DNA of 64,000 nucleotides, from assembly GCA_963836355.1 (NCBI GenBank), contig CAWIJO010000002.1, positions 372,001 to 436,000 of the forward strand, given 5' to 3'. The stretch is from Palsa-506 sp963836355 (lineage in GTDB: Bacteria > Actinomycetota > Actinomycetes > Streptosporangiales > Streptosporangiaceae). Position numbers and translations under genes: made by a program. The notes under the pieces were generated by a model. The model was not told the DNA's origin and made no database searches. It was given only the letters and a program-made list of their open reading frames with translations. Of the stretch, positions 24,946 through 33,988 are shown in pieces (position 1 is the stretch's first letter; each line of letters begins with the position of its first letter).

Positions 24946-25935
24946 GTGTCGGCGGCTACCCCCGCACGGCACGCCAGCCCCGCACAGCATGCCAGCCCGG
25001 CACGGCATGCCAGCCCCGCACAGCATGCCAGCCCCGCACAGCATGCCAGCCCCGCACGGCCGACCGTCAGCCGTCGGCGCGAGCTCGGCGAGACCAGTGC
25101 GCGCTCGTTGCTGATGACCGTGCTCGGCGAATTTGCCCTGCCCAGCGGTGCCGCCGTCTGGACGGCCACGCTGGTGGACGTGCTGGCGCTGCTCGGGGTC
25201 GAGGAGAAGTCGGCGCGGCAGGCGCTGTCTCGCATTGCCAGCGAGGGCTGGCTCGCCCCGCAGCGGCACGGCCGCCGGGTGCGATGGGAGCTGACGGCCC
25301 CTGGCCGACGGCTGCTGTCGGCGGGCGCCAGCCGGATCTACTCGTTCGGCAGCGAGGACCGCCACTGGGACCAGCGCTGGCTGGTGCTGCTGGTGACCGT
25401 GCCGGAGGCCAGGCGCGAGCTGCGGCATCGGCTGCGGACCCGGCTGGCCTGGGCTGGCTTCGGCTCGCCAGCCGCGGGCGTTTGGGTGTCCCCGGACGTC
25501 GGCCGGGAGGCCGAAGCCCGGCAGATCCTGGCGGACCTGGGCCTGGCTGAGCAGTCGATGTCATTCGCCGGCCCGTTCGGGCCGATCGGATATCCCGCCA
25601 CCGTCGCCGCGCTGGCCTGGGAGCTTGACGCCGTCGCGGCTCGATACGACGCGTTCATCGCCAGGTTCAGCGGCCTGCGCCCCGAGGCCGGCGACGAGAC
25701 CCTGGTGGCGCAGACCCTGCTGGTGCATGAGTGGCGGCGGTTCCCCTTCCTTGACCCGGGCCTGCCGCGTGAGCTGCTGCCTGCCCGGTGGAGCGGGATC
25801 GCGGCAGCCCGGCTCTTTCACGGCAGGCACGCCGGCTGGCGGCCAGCGGCCAGGCAGCGGTGGGCCGAGCACGCAGACCGCGCGGACGGCGTGGCCAACA
25901 GCACCGGCAAGGCTCAATCATCTACATATTCGTAG
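24946..25935 (+). CDS. PaaX family transcriptional repressor
   Basis: 329 aa. After a ~40-residue repeat-rich lead comes the PaaX N-terminal winged helix (SARSLLMTVLGEFALPSG, then WLAPQRHGRRVRWELTAPG, about residues 50-125), the central RNaseH/Cas2-like dimer domain (RHWDQRWLVLLVTVPEARRE, about 140-240) and the C-terminal domain (WRRFPFLDPGLPRELLP). PaaX proteins usually sense aryl-CoA thioesters, so regulation of the box genes 41 bp downstream by benzoyl-CoA is plausible. A short inverted repeat TCTAC/GTAGA at 25921-25936 sits between them. Confidence 0.86.
   Translation: MSAATPARHASPAQHASPARHASPAQHASPAQHASPARPTVSRRRELGETSARSLLMTVLGEFALPSGAAVWTATLVDVLALLGVEEKSARQALSRIASEGWLAPQRHGRRVRWELTAPGRRLLSAGASRIYSFGSEDRHWDQRWLVLLVTVPEARRELRHRLRTRLAWAGFGSPAAGVWVSPDVGREAEARQILADLGLAEQSMSFAGPFGPIGYPATVAALAWELDAVAARYDAFIARFSGLRPEAGDETLVAQTLLVHEWRRFPFLDPGLPRELLPARWSGIAAARLFHGRHAGWRPAARQRWAEHADRADGVANSTGKAQSSTYS
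24958..25065 (+). repeat. 18-bp coding repeats in the PaaX N-terminus
   Basis: Five to six tandem copies of an 18-bp unit (CATGCCAGCCCCGCACAG type), encoding HASPAQ or HASPAR at residues about 5-40. Copies are nearly identical, which points to recent slippage growth. The segment precedes the DNA-binding domain and is not part of the family fold. Confidence 0.85.
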
Positions 25936-25976
25936 ACCTTGCCGATGATGCTGTAGCACGTCACGATAGGAGGACC

Positions 25977-27686
25977 ATGCAGACGGCGGACGGGCACACC
26001 GCGGACGGGCACGCGGGCGAGCCCGCGGTGTCGTTTGACACCGATCCGAGCCGGTACCGGCACTGGCAGCTGGCCGTCGACGGCGCAGTCGCCACGCTGA
26101 CGCTCGACGTCGCCGAGGACGGCGGCCTCGTACCCGGCTATGAGCTGAAGATGAACAGCTACGACCTGGGCGTCGACATCGAGCTCTACGATGCCGTCCA
26201 GCGGCTCCGCTTTGAGCATCCCGAGGTCAGGGCCGTCGTGCTGACCAGTAGGAAAGAAAAGATGTTCTGCGCGGGGGCGAATATCAGAATGCTCGCGCAG
26301 TCCTCGCACGCGTGGAAGGTAAATTTCTGCAAGTTCACCAACGAGACCCGCAACGGTATCGAGGACGCCACCGCCTGTTCCGGCCAGGCCTATATTGCCG
26401 CGCTGAACGGCACGGCGGCCGGCGGCGGTTACGAGCTGGCCCTCGCCTGCGACCAGATCCTGCTCGTCGATGACGGCTCCTCGGCGGTCGCGCTGCCGGA
26501 AGTGCCGCTGCTCGGGGTGCTGCCCGGAACCGGCGGCCTGACCAGGCTGGTGGACAAGCGCGGCGTGCGCAGGGACCGCGCCGATGTCTTCGCGACCACT
26601 GCCGAGGGCATCAAGGGCGGCAAGGCAGTCGATTGGCGGCTGGTGGACGAGATCGCCACGGCCCGCGACTTCGCAGCGGCGGCAGGCCGGCTCGCCCAGG
26701 CGGCGGCCGCGCGCTCAGGGCGGCCGGCCGGGGCCTGCCGCACCGGCGGCGTCGCGCTGACGCCGCTGCGCCGGTCGGCCGACGGCGATGTGACCCGTTA
26801 TGACCACCTGCGGATCGAGATCGACCGGCGGGCGGGCACCGCGACGATCGTCATCGCCGGACCGGCCGCGGCGCCGGCCAGCGTGGCCGCGCTGCACGCC
26901 GACGGCGCCGCGGCCTGGGTGCTGGCCGCGGTGCGCGAGCTCGATGACGCGATCCTGCGACTGCGGATCAATGAGCCAGCCGTCGGCACCTGGCTGCTCA
27001 CCACCGAAGGCGACCCAGCCGCGGTCATCGCGACCGGCGCGCTGCTGCTGGCAAACGCCGATGACTGGCTGGTCAACGAGATCATCCAGTACTGGAAGCG
27101 GACGCTGCGGCGGCTTGACACCACGTCCAGGAGCCTGATCGCGCTGATCACCCCGGGCAGCTGCTTCGCCGGCCTGCTGCTTGAGGTCGCGCTGGCCGCG
27201 GACCGGCAGTACATGCTGGACGGCGTCTTCGAGGACGACGAGAATCCGGCGCCGCCCGCCGTCATCCGGCTAGATGAGTTCAATACCGGGCTGCTGCCGA
27301 TGAGCAGTGACCGGAGCCGGCTGCAGATCAGGTTCACCGGCAGCGACGCTGATGCCCGGGCCGCCATCGACGCGGCCGGGCGGGACCTGACCGCCGCCGA
27401 TGCGGCTCTGCTCGGCCTGGTCACTGAGACCCCGGACGAACTTGACTGGGCGGATGAGGTCCGGCTGGTCGTCGAGGAGCGCGCCAGCTTCTCGCCGGAC
27501 GCGCTGACCGGCATGGAGGCGAACTTTCGCTTCGCCGGCCCGGAGACTCCGGAGACGAAGATTTTCGGCCGGCTCACGGCATGGCAGAACTGGATCTTCC
27601 AGCGGCCCAATGCGGCCGGGCCGCACGGGGCGCTGAGCCGCTACGGAACCGGCCAGCGCGCGGATTACGACAGGAAGCGGGTCTGA
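25977..27686 (+). CDS. boxC: 2,3-epoxybenzoyl-CoA dihydrolase (BoxC)
   Basis: Opens the ring of 2,3-epoxybenzoyl-CoA hydrolytically to 3,4-dehydroadipyl-CoA semialdehyde and formate. 569 aa, with two crotonase-like halves. The first has EKMFCAGANIRML and ALNGTAAGGGYELALACDQI (oxyanion loop) at about residues 95-165; the second covers residues 280-560. Start ATG at 25977 with AGGAGG just before it; longer upstream frames overlap PaaX and are rejected. Next gene, boxB, follows after 1 nt, so they form one operon. Confidence 0.93.
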   Translation: MQTADGHTADGHAGEPAVSFDTDPSRYRHWQLAVDGAVATLTLDVAEDGGLVPGYELKMNSYDLGVDIELYDAVQRLRFEHPEVRAVVLTSRKEKMFCAGANIRMLAQSSHAWKVNFCKFTNETRNGIEDATACSGQAYIAALNGTAAGGGYELALACDQILLVDDGSSAVALPEVPLLGVLPGTGGLTRLVDKRGVRRDRADVFATTAEGIKGGKAVDWRLVDEIATARDFAAAAGRLAQAAAARSGRPAGACRTGGVALTPLRRSADGDVTRYDHLRIEIDRRAGTATIVIAGPAAAPASVAALHADGAAAWVLAAVRELDDAILRLRINEPAVGTWLLTTEGDPAAVIATGALLLANADDWLVNEIIQYWKRTLRRLDTTSRSLIALITPGSCFAGLLLEVALAADRQYMLDGVFEDDENPAPPAVIRLDEFNTGLLPMSSDRSRLQIRFTGSDADARAAIDAAGRDLTAADAALLGLVTETPDELDWADEVRLVVEERASFSPDALTGMEANFRFAGPETPETKIFGRLTAWQNWIFQRPNAAGPHGALSRYGTGQRADYDRKRV

Positions 27687-27687
27687 A

Positions 27688-29160
27688 GTGACTGAGAACA
27701 CCGGCGACGGCGAGATCGTCGGCGCGGCGCCAGCGCCGGACGGCCCGGTCAGCGTCATCGACTACAACGAGCGCATCCCGAACAACGTGGGCCTCGGCAC
27801 CGACCGCAAGCTGCAGCGAGCGCTGGAGTCGTGGCAGCCGAAGTTCCTCGACTGGTGGGGGAACCTGGGTCCATCGGTGCCGACCAGGGACGTCTACCTG
27901 CGCACGGCCATCGCGGTGGGCCGGGACGGCTGGGCCAACTTCGCCAGAGTGCCGATGGAGCAGTACCGGTGGGGCATCTTCTTGTCCGAGCGCAACCCGG
28001 ACCGGACCGTCGGCTTCGGCCAGCACCTCGGCGAGCCCGCCTGGCAGGAGGTGCCCGGCGAGTACCGCGCCGACCTGCGCAGGCTGCTCGTCGTCCAGGG
28101 CGACACCGAGCCCGCGTCGGTCGAGCAGCAGCGGCACCTCGGGATGACCGCGCCGAGCCTGTATGACATGCGCAACCTGTTCCAGGTCAACGTGGAGGAA
28201 GGCCGCCACCTGTGGGCGATGGTCTACCTGCTGCATGCCTACTTCGGCCGGGACGGCCGGGATGAGGCCGAGCAGTTGCTGCAGCGCAACTCCGGTGACG
28301 CGGACAAGCCCCGCATCCTCGGCGCGTTCAACGAGGAGACCACCGACTGGCTGTCGTTCTTCATGTTCACCTACTTCACCGACCGGGACGGCAAGTACCA
28401 GCTCGGCACGCTGAAGGAAAGCGGCTTCGACCCGCTAGCGCGCACCTGCGAGTTCATGCTCAGGGAAGAGGCACATCACATGTTCGTCGGCACCACCGGT
28501 GTGCAGCGGGCCGTCGAGCGCACCGCCGCGCTGATGGCCAGCCACGGCACCGACGACCTGTGGGAGCATGGCGGCATCCCGCTGCAGGTGATCCAGAAAT
28601 ACCTGAACTTCCAGTTTTCCGTGTCCCTGGATCTGTTCGGGTCCGAGACGTCGTCCAACGTCGCCTCGTATTTCACCGCCGGGCTGAAGGGCCGCTGGAT
28701 GGAGACCAGGCGCAAGGACGATCACCTGCTGGCGGACATGACCAAGGACATCCCGGTAGTGACCGACGGCACGATCACGACACGGACCGTGCCGATGCTG
28801 ACCGCGCTCAATCTTGACCTGCGGAACGAGTACATGGACGACTGCGCGCGCGGGATCCGGCGGTGGAACAGAGAGTTCGAGCAGGTGGGGCTGCCGCACC
28901 GGCTGACGCTGCCGCACGAGGGCTTCAACCGCAAGGTCGGGGCATTCGCCGGGCACTGGGTCAGCCCGTCCGGCGATCTGCTCGACCAGGCCGGCTGGGA
29001 GCGGCAGGCAGCCGGCTGGCTGCCGACGCCCGAAGACCGGGCACAGGTCGCCGCGCTGATGCGGCCGCACTACGAGCCAGGCGAGTTCGCCAGCTGGATC
29101 GCCCCGCCCGGGGTTGGCATCAATGACTTGCCGGTCGAGTACGACTACGTCAGGTTCTGA
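27688..29160 (+). CDS. boxB: benzoyl-CoA 2,3-epoxidase, oxygenase component (BoxB)
   Basis: Di-iron oxygenase that epoxidises the ring of benzoyl-CoA with O2. 490 aa. Two ExxH pairs of the di-iron site are visible, E171-x-x-H174 in NVEEGRHLW and E261-x-x-H264 in REEAHHMFVG, 90 residues apart as in characterised BoxB. FNEETTDWLSFFMFTYFTDR lies between. GTG start 1 nt after boxC; the ligase follows 1 nt after. It needs the reductase BoxA for electrons, and no boxA is seen nearby. Confidence 0.94.
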   Translation: MTENTGDGEIVGAAPAPDGPVSVIDYNERIPNNVGLGTDRKLQRALESWQPKFLDWWGNLGPSVPTRDVYLRTAIAVGRDGWANFARVPMEQYRWGIFLSERNPDRTVGFGQHLGEPAWQEVPGEYRADLRRLLVVQGDTEPASVEQQRHLGMTAPSLYDMRNLFQVNVEEGRHLWAMVYLLHAYFGRDGRDEAEQLLQRNSGDADKPRILGAFNEETTDWLSFFMFTYFTDRDGKYQLGTLKESGFDPLARTCEFMLREEAHHMFVGTTGVQRAVERTAALMASHGTDDLWEHGGIPLQVIQKYLNFQFSVSLDLFGSETSSNVASYFTAGLKGRWMETRRKDDHLLADMTKDIPVVTDGTITTRTVPMLTALNLDLRNEYMDDCARGIRRWNREFEQVGLPHRLTLPHEGFNRKVGAFAGHWVSPSGDLLDQAGWERQAAGWLPTPEDRAQVAALMRPHYEPGEFASWIAPPGVGINDLPVEYDYVRF

Positions 29161-29161
29161 G

Positions 29162-30838
29162 ATGACCGCGCGCCCTGGCGAGATATTCAATGCCGCCAAC
29201 TGGCTGCTCGGCCGCCACGCGGCGGCCACGCCGGACCGGGTAGCGGTCACCGCGATCGACACCGACGGCTCGGCCACCGATGTCACCTACCGCGAGCTCG
29301 ATGAGCTCGCCTGGCAGGTCGCCGCCGCGCTGGTCGCCGCGGGTATCCGGGCCGAGGAGCGGATCCTGCTGTGCATGGCCGACACCCCGGAGCTTGTCGC
29401 GCTGTTCCTCGGCGGCCTGTACATCGGCGCGGTGCCGGTCCCGGTCAGCACGATGGCCACGGCCGCCGATCTGGTGACGATGGCGAGCGACAGCCGGGCC
29501 CGGCTGCTGGCGGTCAGCCCGGAGTTCACCGCGACCGCGGCTGGCCCGGCGGCGCTGCCCGGCCTGCGCGACATCGTGGTGGCCGGCCAGACCAGCGACC
29601 TGGCCCCGCTGCTGCTGCCGTCGCAGGCACGGACCGGCCCGCGAGTGCGGACGATGGCCGGATTCCTGGCCGCGGCCGGGCCGGCTGACCTGGCGGCGGC
29701 CCGCGGCGCGGAGCCGACACTGGCCGACAGCCCGGCCTTCTGGCTCTACACCTCGGGCACCACCGGATCGCCGAAGGCAGCCATGCACCGGCACGGCTCG
29801 CTGCGCACGACCGCGCTGACGTATGCGGCCAGCGTGCTGGGCATCAAGCCGGACGACGTCTGCTACTCGGCCGCCAAGTTCTTCTTCGCCTACGGCCTCG
29901 GCAACACGCTGACCTTTCCCTTCTCGGTGGGAGCGCGCGCGATCCTGGACCGGGCCCGGGCCACCCCCGCCCGGCTGGCCAGCGTGCTCGCCAGCACCAG
30001 GCCCACCCTGTTCTTCGGCGCGCCGACCGCGTACGCGGCGATGCTGGCCGCCGGGCTGCCCGCGGACACGTTTGGCAGCGTCCGGCTCGGCGTCAGCGCC
30101 GGGGAGGCGTTCCCCGCTGACCTCTACAAGCGGTTTACCAGCGCGTTCGGCATCGAGGTGCTCGACGGCATCGGGTCCACCGAGGCGCTGCACATCTTCC
30201 TCTCCAACCGGCCGGGACGGGTCAAGCCGGGCAGCACCGGCGAGGTTGTGCCCGGCTACGAACTGCGGATCGAGAACCCGGACGGCGAGCCGGTTCCGGA
30301 CGGGGAGCCGGGCAGCCTGTACGTGAAGGGTGACTCGGTCGCCGACGGCTACTGGTGCCGCAGCGAGGTCAGCCGCCGGGTGTTCCGCGGCGAGTGGCTG
30401 CGCACCGGCGACATCTACCTGCGCGACGCCGACGGCTACTACACCTGCCTGGGCCGCAGCGACGACGTGCTGAAGGCCGGCGGCCAGTGGGTCTCCCCGG
30501 GCGAGGTCGAGGCCAGGCTGCGCGCGCACCCCGGCGTGGAGCAAGCAGTGGTCGTCGCCGTCCCAGATGGCGACGGGCTGGACAAGCCCGTCGCCTGCGT
30601 AGTCGCGAAAGCGGGCGCGGCCCCCGGCGAAGATGAGCTGATCGCGTTCTGCCGGGCCGGGCTGGCCTCGTTCAAAAGACCTAGACGAGTCTTCTTCCTG
30701 GCCGAGTTCCCGCTGACCGCGACCGGCAAAGTACAGCGTTTCAGGCTGCGCGAGCACGCCCTCAGCCAGCTAGTCACCGCCCCCGCATCCGCGGCGCCGG
30801 CGCCGGCGCCGGCCGTGCGGCAGAGCGAGCCGGCGTGA
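29162..30838 (+). CDS. benzoate-CoA ligase (ANL superfamily)
   Basis: Activates benzoate to benzoyl-CoA with ATP, feeding BoxB. 558 aa. Adenylation motifs: LYTSGTTGSPKAAMHRHG (P-loop, about residue 195), GIGSTEALHIFLS (about 340), YWCRSE and GEWLRTGD, the hinge GRSDDVLKAGGQWVSPGEVE, and the catalytic Lys in LTATGKVQRFRL near the end. Position in the box operon and the family motifs favour benzoate over other aryl acids. The tail after residue 540 is Ala/Pro-rich. Overlaps the next gene by GTGA. Confidence 0.9.
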   Translation: MTARPGEIFNAANWLLGRHAAATPDRVAVTAIDTDGSATDVTYRELDELAWQVAAALVAAGIRAEERILLCMADTPELVALFLGGLYIGAVPVPVSTMATAADLVTMASDSRARLLAVSPEFTATAAGPAALPGLRDIVVAGQTSDLAPLLLPSQARTGPRVRTMAGFLAAAGPADLAAARGAEPTLADSPAFWLYTSGTTGSPKAAMHRHGSLRTTALTYAASVLGIKPDDVCYSAAKFFFAYGLGNTLTFPFSVGARAILDRARATPARLASVLASTRPTLFFGAPTAYAAMLAAGLPADTFGSVRLGVSAGEAFPADLYKRFTSAFGIEVLDGIGSTEALHIFLSNRPGRVKPGSTGEVVPGYELRIENPDGEPVPDGEPGSLYVKGDSVADGYWCRSEVSRRVFRGEWLRTGDIYLRDADGYYTCLGRSDDVLKAGGQWVSPGEVEARLRAHPGVEQAVVVAVPDGDGLDKPVACVVAKAGAAPGEDELIAFCRAGLASFKRPRRVFFLAEFPLTATGKVQRFRLREHALSQLVTAPASAAPAPAPAVRQSEPA

Positions 30839-31695
30839 TCGACGGCAGGCTGCTTGTCGACGCGCACGTGCACGTAGCCCGGCTGCCGACGCTGTCCCGG
30901 GACTGGCAGGAGTGGGTGCGGACGTTCGGCGACAGCGTGCCGATCGGCGAGCTGTTCGATGCCGGCGGGACGCCGCGCCCGGCCGCGATCGATGAGCACT
31001 TCGCCCGGCAGGGCGCCGACCATGTGCTGCTGTTCACCGAGTACAGCCCGAAGGTGACCGGGATGCAGCCGATCGAGGACGTGCTCCCGCTGGCTGCCGC
31101 CAACCCGGCGCGCTTCCGGCCGGTCGCCAACCTGAATCCGCACCTGCACTACCCGGTGGCCAGGGAACTGGCCAGGCAGGTGGCGCTCGGCGCGGTCGCG
31201 CTGAAGATCCATCCGGTGCACGGCGGGTTCGAGGCACGGGACCGCATGCTCTATCCGGCTTATGCCTGGGCGGAAGAACGCGGCCTGCCGGTGATAGTGC
31301 ACAGCGGCACCTCGACCTTTTCCGGGTCGATGAACGCCTACGCCGATCCGGCCCTGCTCGACGACGTCTTCCGGGACTTCCCCGGGCTGACCGTCGTGCT
31401 GGCGCACGGCGGCCGCGGCTGGTGGTACGACGCGGCGGCGTTCCTCGCGCTGTCCCGGCCGAACGTCTGGCTCGAGGTCTCCGGCCTGCCGCCGCAGCGG
31501 CTGCCCGATTACTACGGCCGGTCGCTGCGACGGCTGGCGTCCCGGATGGTGTTCGGCACCGACTGGCCGGGCGTGCCCGGAGTCGAGTGGAACGCGCGCG
31601 GGCTGCAGAAGGTGCTGCTCGAGGCCGGCTGCACCGCGTCCGAGGTGGCGGCAGCCTGGGGCGGCAACGCGGCCCGCATCTTTCGTCTCGGTTAG
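30835..31695 (+). CDS. amidohydrolase-2 (ACMSD-like) family protein
   Basis: 286-aa TIM-barrel metal hydrolase or decarboxylase. Metal-site motifs: DAHVHVARL at the N-terminus, VALKIHPVHGG (about residue 120), PVIVHSGTS (about 150), LAHGGRGWWYD (about 183) and FGTDWPGVPG (about 240). Coupled to the benzoate-CoA ligase by a GTGA overlap, so it belongs to the box operon. It may remove a side product or process a ring-cleavage lactone or acid, but no box pathway step is known to me for this family. Confidence 0.78.
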   Translation: MIDGRLLVDAHVHVARLPTLSRDWQEWVRTFGDSVPIGELFDAGGTPRPAAIDEHFARQGADHVLLFTEYSPKVTGMQPIEDVLPLAAANPARFRPVANLNPHLHYPVARELARQVALGAVALKIHPVHGGFEARDRMLYPAYAWAEERGLPVIVHSGTSTFSGSMNAYADPALLDDVFRDFPGLTVVLAHGGRGWWYDAAAFLALSRPNVWLEVSGLPPQRLPDYYGRSLRRLASRMVFGTDWPGVPGVEWNARGLQKVLLEAGCTASEVAAAWGGNAARIFRLG

Positions 31696-31768
31696 CGCCA
31701 GCTAGCAGTTCGGTAATCCTCGGTAAAGCTTGCAGCTCAGCCGGCCGTCCTGGCCTTACCATCCGTGC

Positions 31769-33220
31769 ATGGCGCGCAGGGCAGTCTCCCGGCGGATGCG
31801 GGTCACCGGGTGGCTGGCCGCCGCCGTCACCGGCTTCCTCGTGCTGGCCACGCTCGGCGGCTACTTCAAGATCCGCAGCGAGTGGGACACCATCAGCCAC
31901 CTGACCGTGACCGGCCGCGAGCTGGGAAAGCGGCCGCCCAAGTACAACAACGCGCTGAACGTGCTGATGATCGGCTCGGACAGCAGAGCGGGGCGGAACG
32001 CCAAGATCGGCGGGTATGACCAGGGCCAGCGCTCCGACACGGTGATGGTGGTGCATCTCGCGCCGGGCCGGCACCGGGTGATCGTGCTGAGCATCCCGCG
32101 GGATACCGTCGTCCCGGTGCTGGCATGCCCGGCGAGCGCCGGCACCGCAGGCCAGCAGGCCGCTCCCGGCGCGGTCGAGCGGATCAATGCCACCTTTGCC
32201 GCTGGCGGGCCGGTCTGCCTGTGGAAGACAGTCGAGCAGGTGACCGGAATCCACCTCGACCACTTCGCCGAGCTTAACTTCGTGGGCTTCGAGAAGGTGA
32301 TCAACAGCCTGGGCGGTGTCGAGGTCTGCCTGCCGGCCGCGGTTGACGATCCGTTTTCCGGCCTCAACCTGTCTGCCGGGAAGCATCACATCCTGGGATC
32401 CCAGGCCATCGCCTTCTGGCGGACCAGGGAAGGGCTCGGCAGGAGCGACGACCCGCAGCGAATCCAGCGGGACCAGTTCCTGATGGCGTCCCTTGTGCAG
32501 GGCATCGAGCACAGTGACCTGCTGGGCAGCCCGGCCAGGATCTTCTCGGTGCTCTCCGACATTGCCAGCGCGCTGACCATCGACCGGGGGCTGGACGAGC
32601 AGGGGATCCTCAGGATCGCCGAGAGCATGAACGGTATCGCCGGGAAATCGGTCCAGTTCGTCACGGCGCCGTTCGAGGCGTATCCGGGCGACCCGAATGT
32701 GGAGCTGCAGCTGGCGCAGCCGCGGGCAAGTCAGCTGTTCAGCGCGATCGCGCACGACCAGCGGCTGCCGCAGCCGAAGAAGCCGGGGCAGCCGGCCAGG
32801 CCGGTGACGAAGCCGGTCACCGCTGCGGCCGCCGCGAAGGTAAGCATCACGGTGCTGAACGGCACCCAGACGGCGCGGCTCGCGGCGACCACGGCCACCG
32901 GCCTGAGCGGCCGCGGGTTCAAGATCGCCGGCACCGGCGACGCGCCCGGCTCGGCCAGGTCCGTGATCGAGTACGCGTCCGCGTCGGACCTGGCCGCGGC
33001 AACGGCCCTGCAGGCGCAGATCGGCTCGTCAGTCATGCTCCAGCAGGCCCCTGGCCTGGGCGGCGGCCTTACCCTGATCCTCGGCTCGGACTTCACCGCC
33101 CTCGGGCCGGTGCCGTCGGCCACCCCGGACCCCGGGGCGGTGCGGCACGTGGCCAAGGCCTACGACGGCATCTCGGGCAATGCCAACGTCTGCACGGACC
33201 AGGCCGCGTTCTCCGGCTAA
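31769..33220 (+). CDS. LytR-CpsA-Psr (LCP) family cell-wall ligase
   Basis: Transfers lipid-linked glycopolymers to peptidoglycan in the family. About 483 aa from the ATG at 31769. A single N-terminal transmembrane helix (WLAAAVTGFLVLATLGGYF) is followed by the LCP domain with MIGSDSRAG, RSDTVMVVHL, SIPRDTVVPV, NFVGFEKVINSLGGVEVC and FWRTREGLGRSDDPQRIQRD (about residues 50-260), which hold the conserved Arg and Asp residues. A LytR_C domain (KVSITVLNGTQTARLA onward) ends the protein. No Shine-Dalgarno; TACCAT about 7 nt upstream hints at a leaderless message. Confidence 0.9.
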   Translation: MARRAVSRRMRVTGWLAAAVTGFLVLATLGGYFKIRSEWDTISHLTVTGRELGKRPPKYNNALNVLMIGSDSRAGRNAKIGGYDQGQRSDTVMVVHLAPGRHRVIVLSIPRDTVVPVLACPASAGTAGQQAAPGAVERINATFAAGGPVCLWKTVEQVTGIHLDHFAELNFVGFEKVINSLGGVEVCLPAAVDDPFSGLNLSAGKHHILGSQAIAFWRTREGLGRSDDPQRIQRDQFLMASLVQGIEHSDLLGSPARIFSVLSDIASALTIDRGLDEQGILRIAESMNGIAGKSVQFVTAPFEAYPGDPNVELQLAQPRASQLFSAIAHDQRLPQPKKPGQPARPVTKPVTAAAAAKVSITVLNGTQTARLAATTATGLSGRGFKIAGTGDAPGSARSVIEYASASDLAAATALQAQIGSSVMLQQAPGLGGGLTLILGSDFTALGPVPSATPDPGAVRHVAKAYDGISGNANVCTDQAAFSG

Positions 33221-33226
33221 CCGGAG
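33211..33226. terminator. short hairpin at the LCP stop, possible bidirectional terminator
   Basis: CTCCGG-CTAA-CCGGAG, a 6-bp stem whose loop holds the TAA stop of the LCP gene. It lies between convergent genes (aldolase ends at 33235). Confidence 0.4.
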
Positions 33227-33234
33227 CTCGCTGC

Positions 33235-33936
33235 CTAGTCGGCGAAGTCCTCGATCGGCTTGACGCCGCGCGGCGGCGCGGGCGGCTCGCCGTACCGGCG
33301 GCGGCGGGCCTCGGCCGCCACCTCCGCCAGCTGCGCGCCGGTCAGGATCTTCGGCTCGCCGAGCGCGCGGGCGAGCCGGTAAGTGCGTGCCAGCCACTCA
33401 AGCAGCAGCGCCCGCTCGTACGCCTCGGTCAGCGTGCGGCCGTAACAGATCGCGCCGTGATTCTGCAAGATGGCCGCGCTGCGCGAGCTCAGCGCGAGCA
33501 CCGCCGCGCTGGCCAGGCCAGCCGAGCCGAAGCGGGTGTAGGGCGCGACCCGGACCGGCCCGCCCAGCGCGTGAATGGCGTAGTGGATGGCAGGCAGCTC
33601 GTCGAACACCGAGGAAAAGGCGATCACCTCGGGCGAGTGCGTGTGCACTACCGCGCCGGCCTCGGTCGCGGCGTAGATCGCGAGGTGCATCGGCGTCTCC
33701 GAGGACACCGTGGCCGGCCCCGAGACCACCGCGCCGTCCAGGCCGACCTCGCAGATCTGCTCCGGCCGCATGTCCCGGTAAGGCACCCCGGACGGCGTGA
33801 TAAGGACCGTGCTGCCGAGCCGGACGCTGATGTTCCCGGCGCTGCCGATGGCCAGTTCGTCGTCAAGCATGCGGCGGCTGTAGCCGACTAGCTGCTCGCG
33901 GTCCGCGCCGGGCCCGGCGCAATCGCTGGGATACAT
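33235..33936 (-). CDS. class II aldolase/adducin family protein
   Basis: 233 aa Zn-dependent aldolase-type fold, as in L-fuculose-1-phosphate aldolase. Zn ligands are expected in VVHTHSPEV (two His) and ILQNHGAICYG (third His); SAGNISVRLG and ITPSGVPYRDM form the phosphate-binding part near residues 30-55. ATG at 33936 preferred; a start at 33966 would include the operator-like sequence upstream. No sugar kinase or isomerase is next to it, so the substrate is open. Confidence 0.82.
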   Translation of the reverse strand: MYPSDCAGPGADREQLVGYSRRMLDDELAIGSAGNISVRLGSTVLITPSGVPYRDMRPEQICEVGLDGAVVSGPATVSSETPMHLAIYAATEAGAVVHTHSPEVIAFSSVFDELPAIHYAIHALGGPVRVAPYTRFGSAGLASAAVLALSSRSAAILQNHGAICYGRTLTEAYERALLLEWLARTYRLARALGEPKILTGAQLAEVAAEARRRRYGEPPAPPRGVKPIEDFAD

Positions 33937-33948
33937 GAAGCAGGATGT

Positions 33949-33966
33949 TAGACGGACGTCCGACAA
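33949..33966. promoter_or_regulatory. palindrome upstream of the aldolase gene
   Basis: CGGACGTCCG at 33953-33962 is a perfect 10-bp palindrome with partly symmetric flanks (GACGGACGTCCGAC), 17 nt before the aldolase start. Possible repressor site; weak evidence. Confidence 0.28.
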
Positions 33967-33988
33967 AAAAATAGGCCATTGCCAGGGT

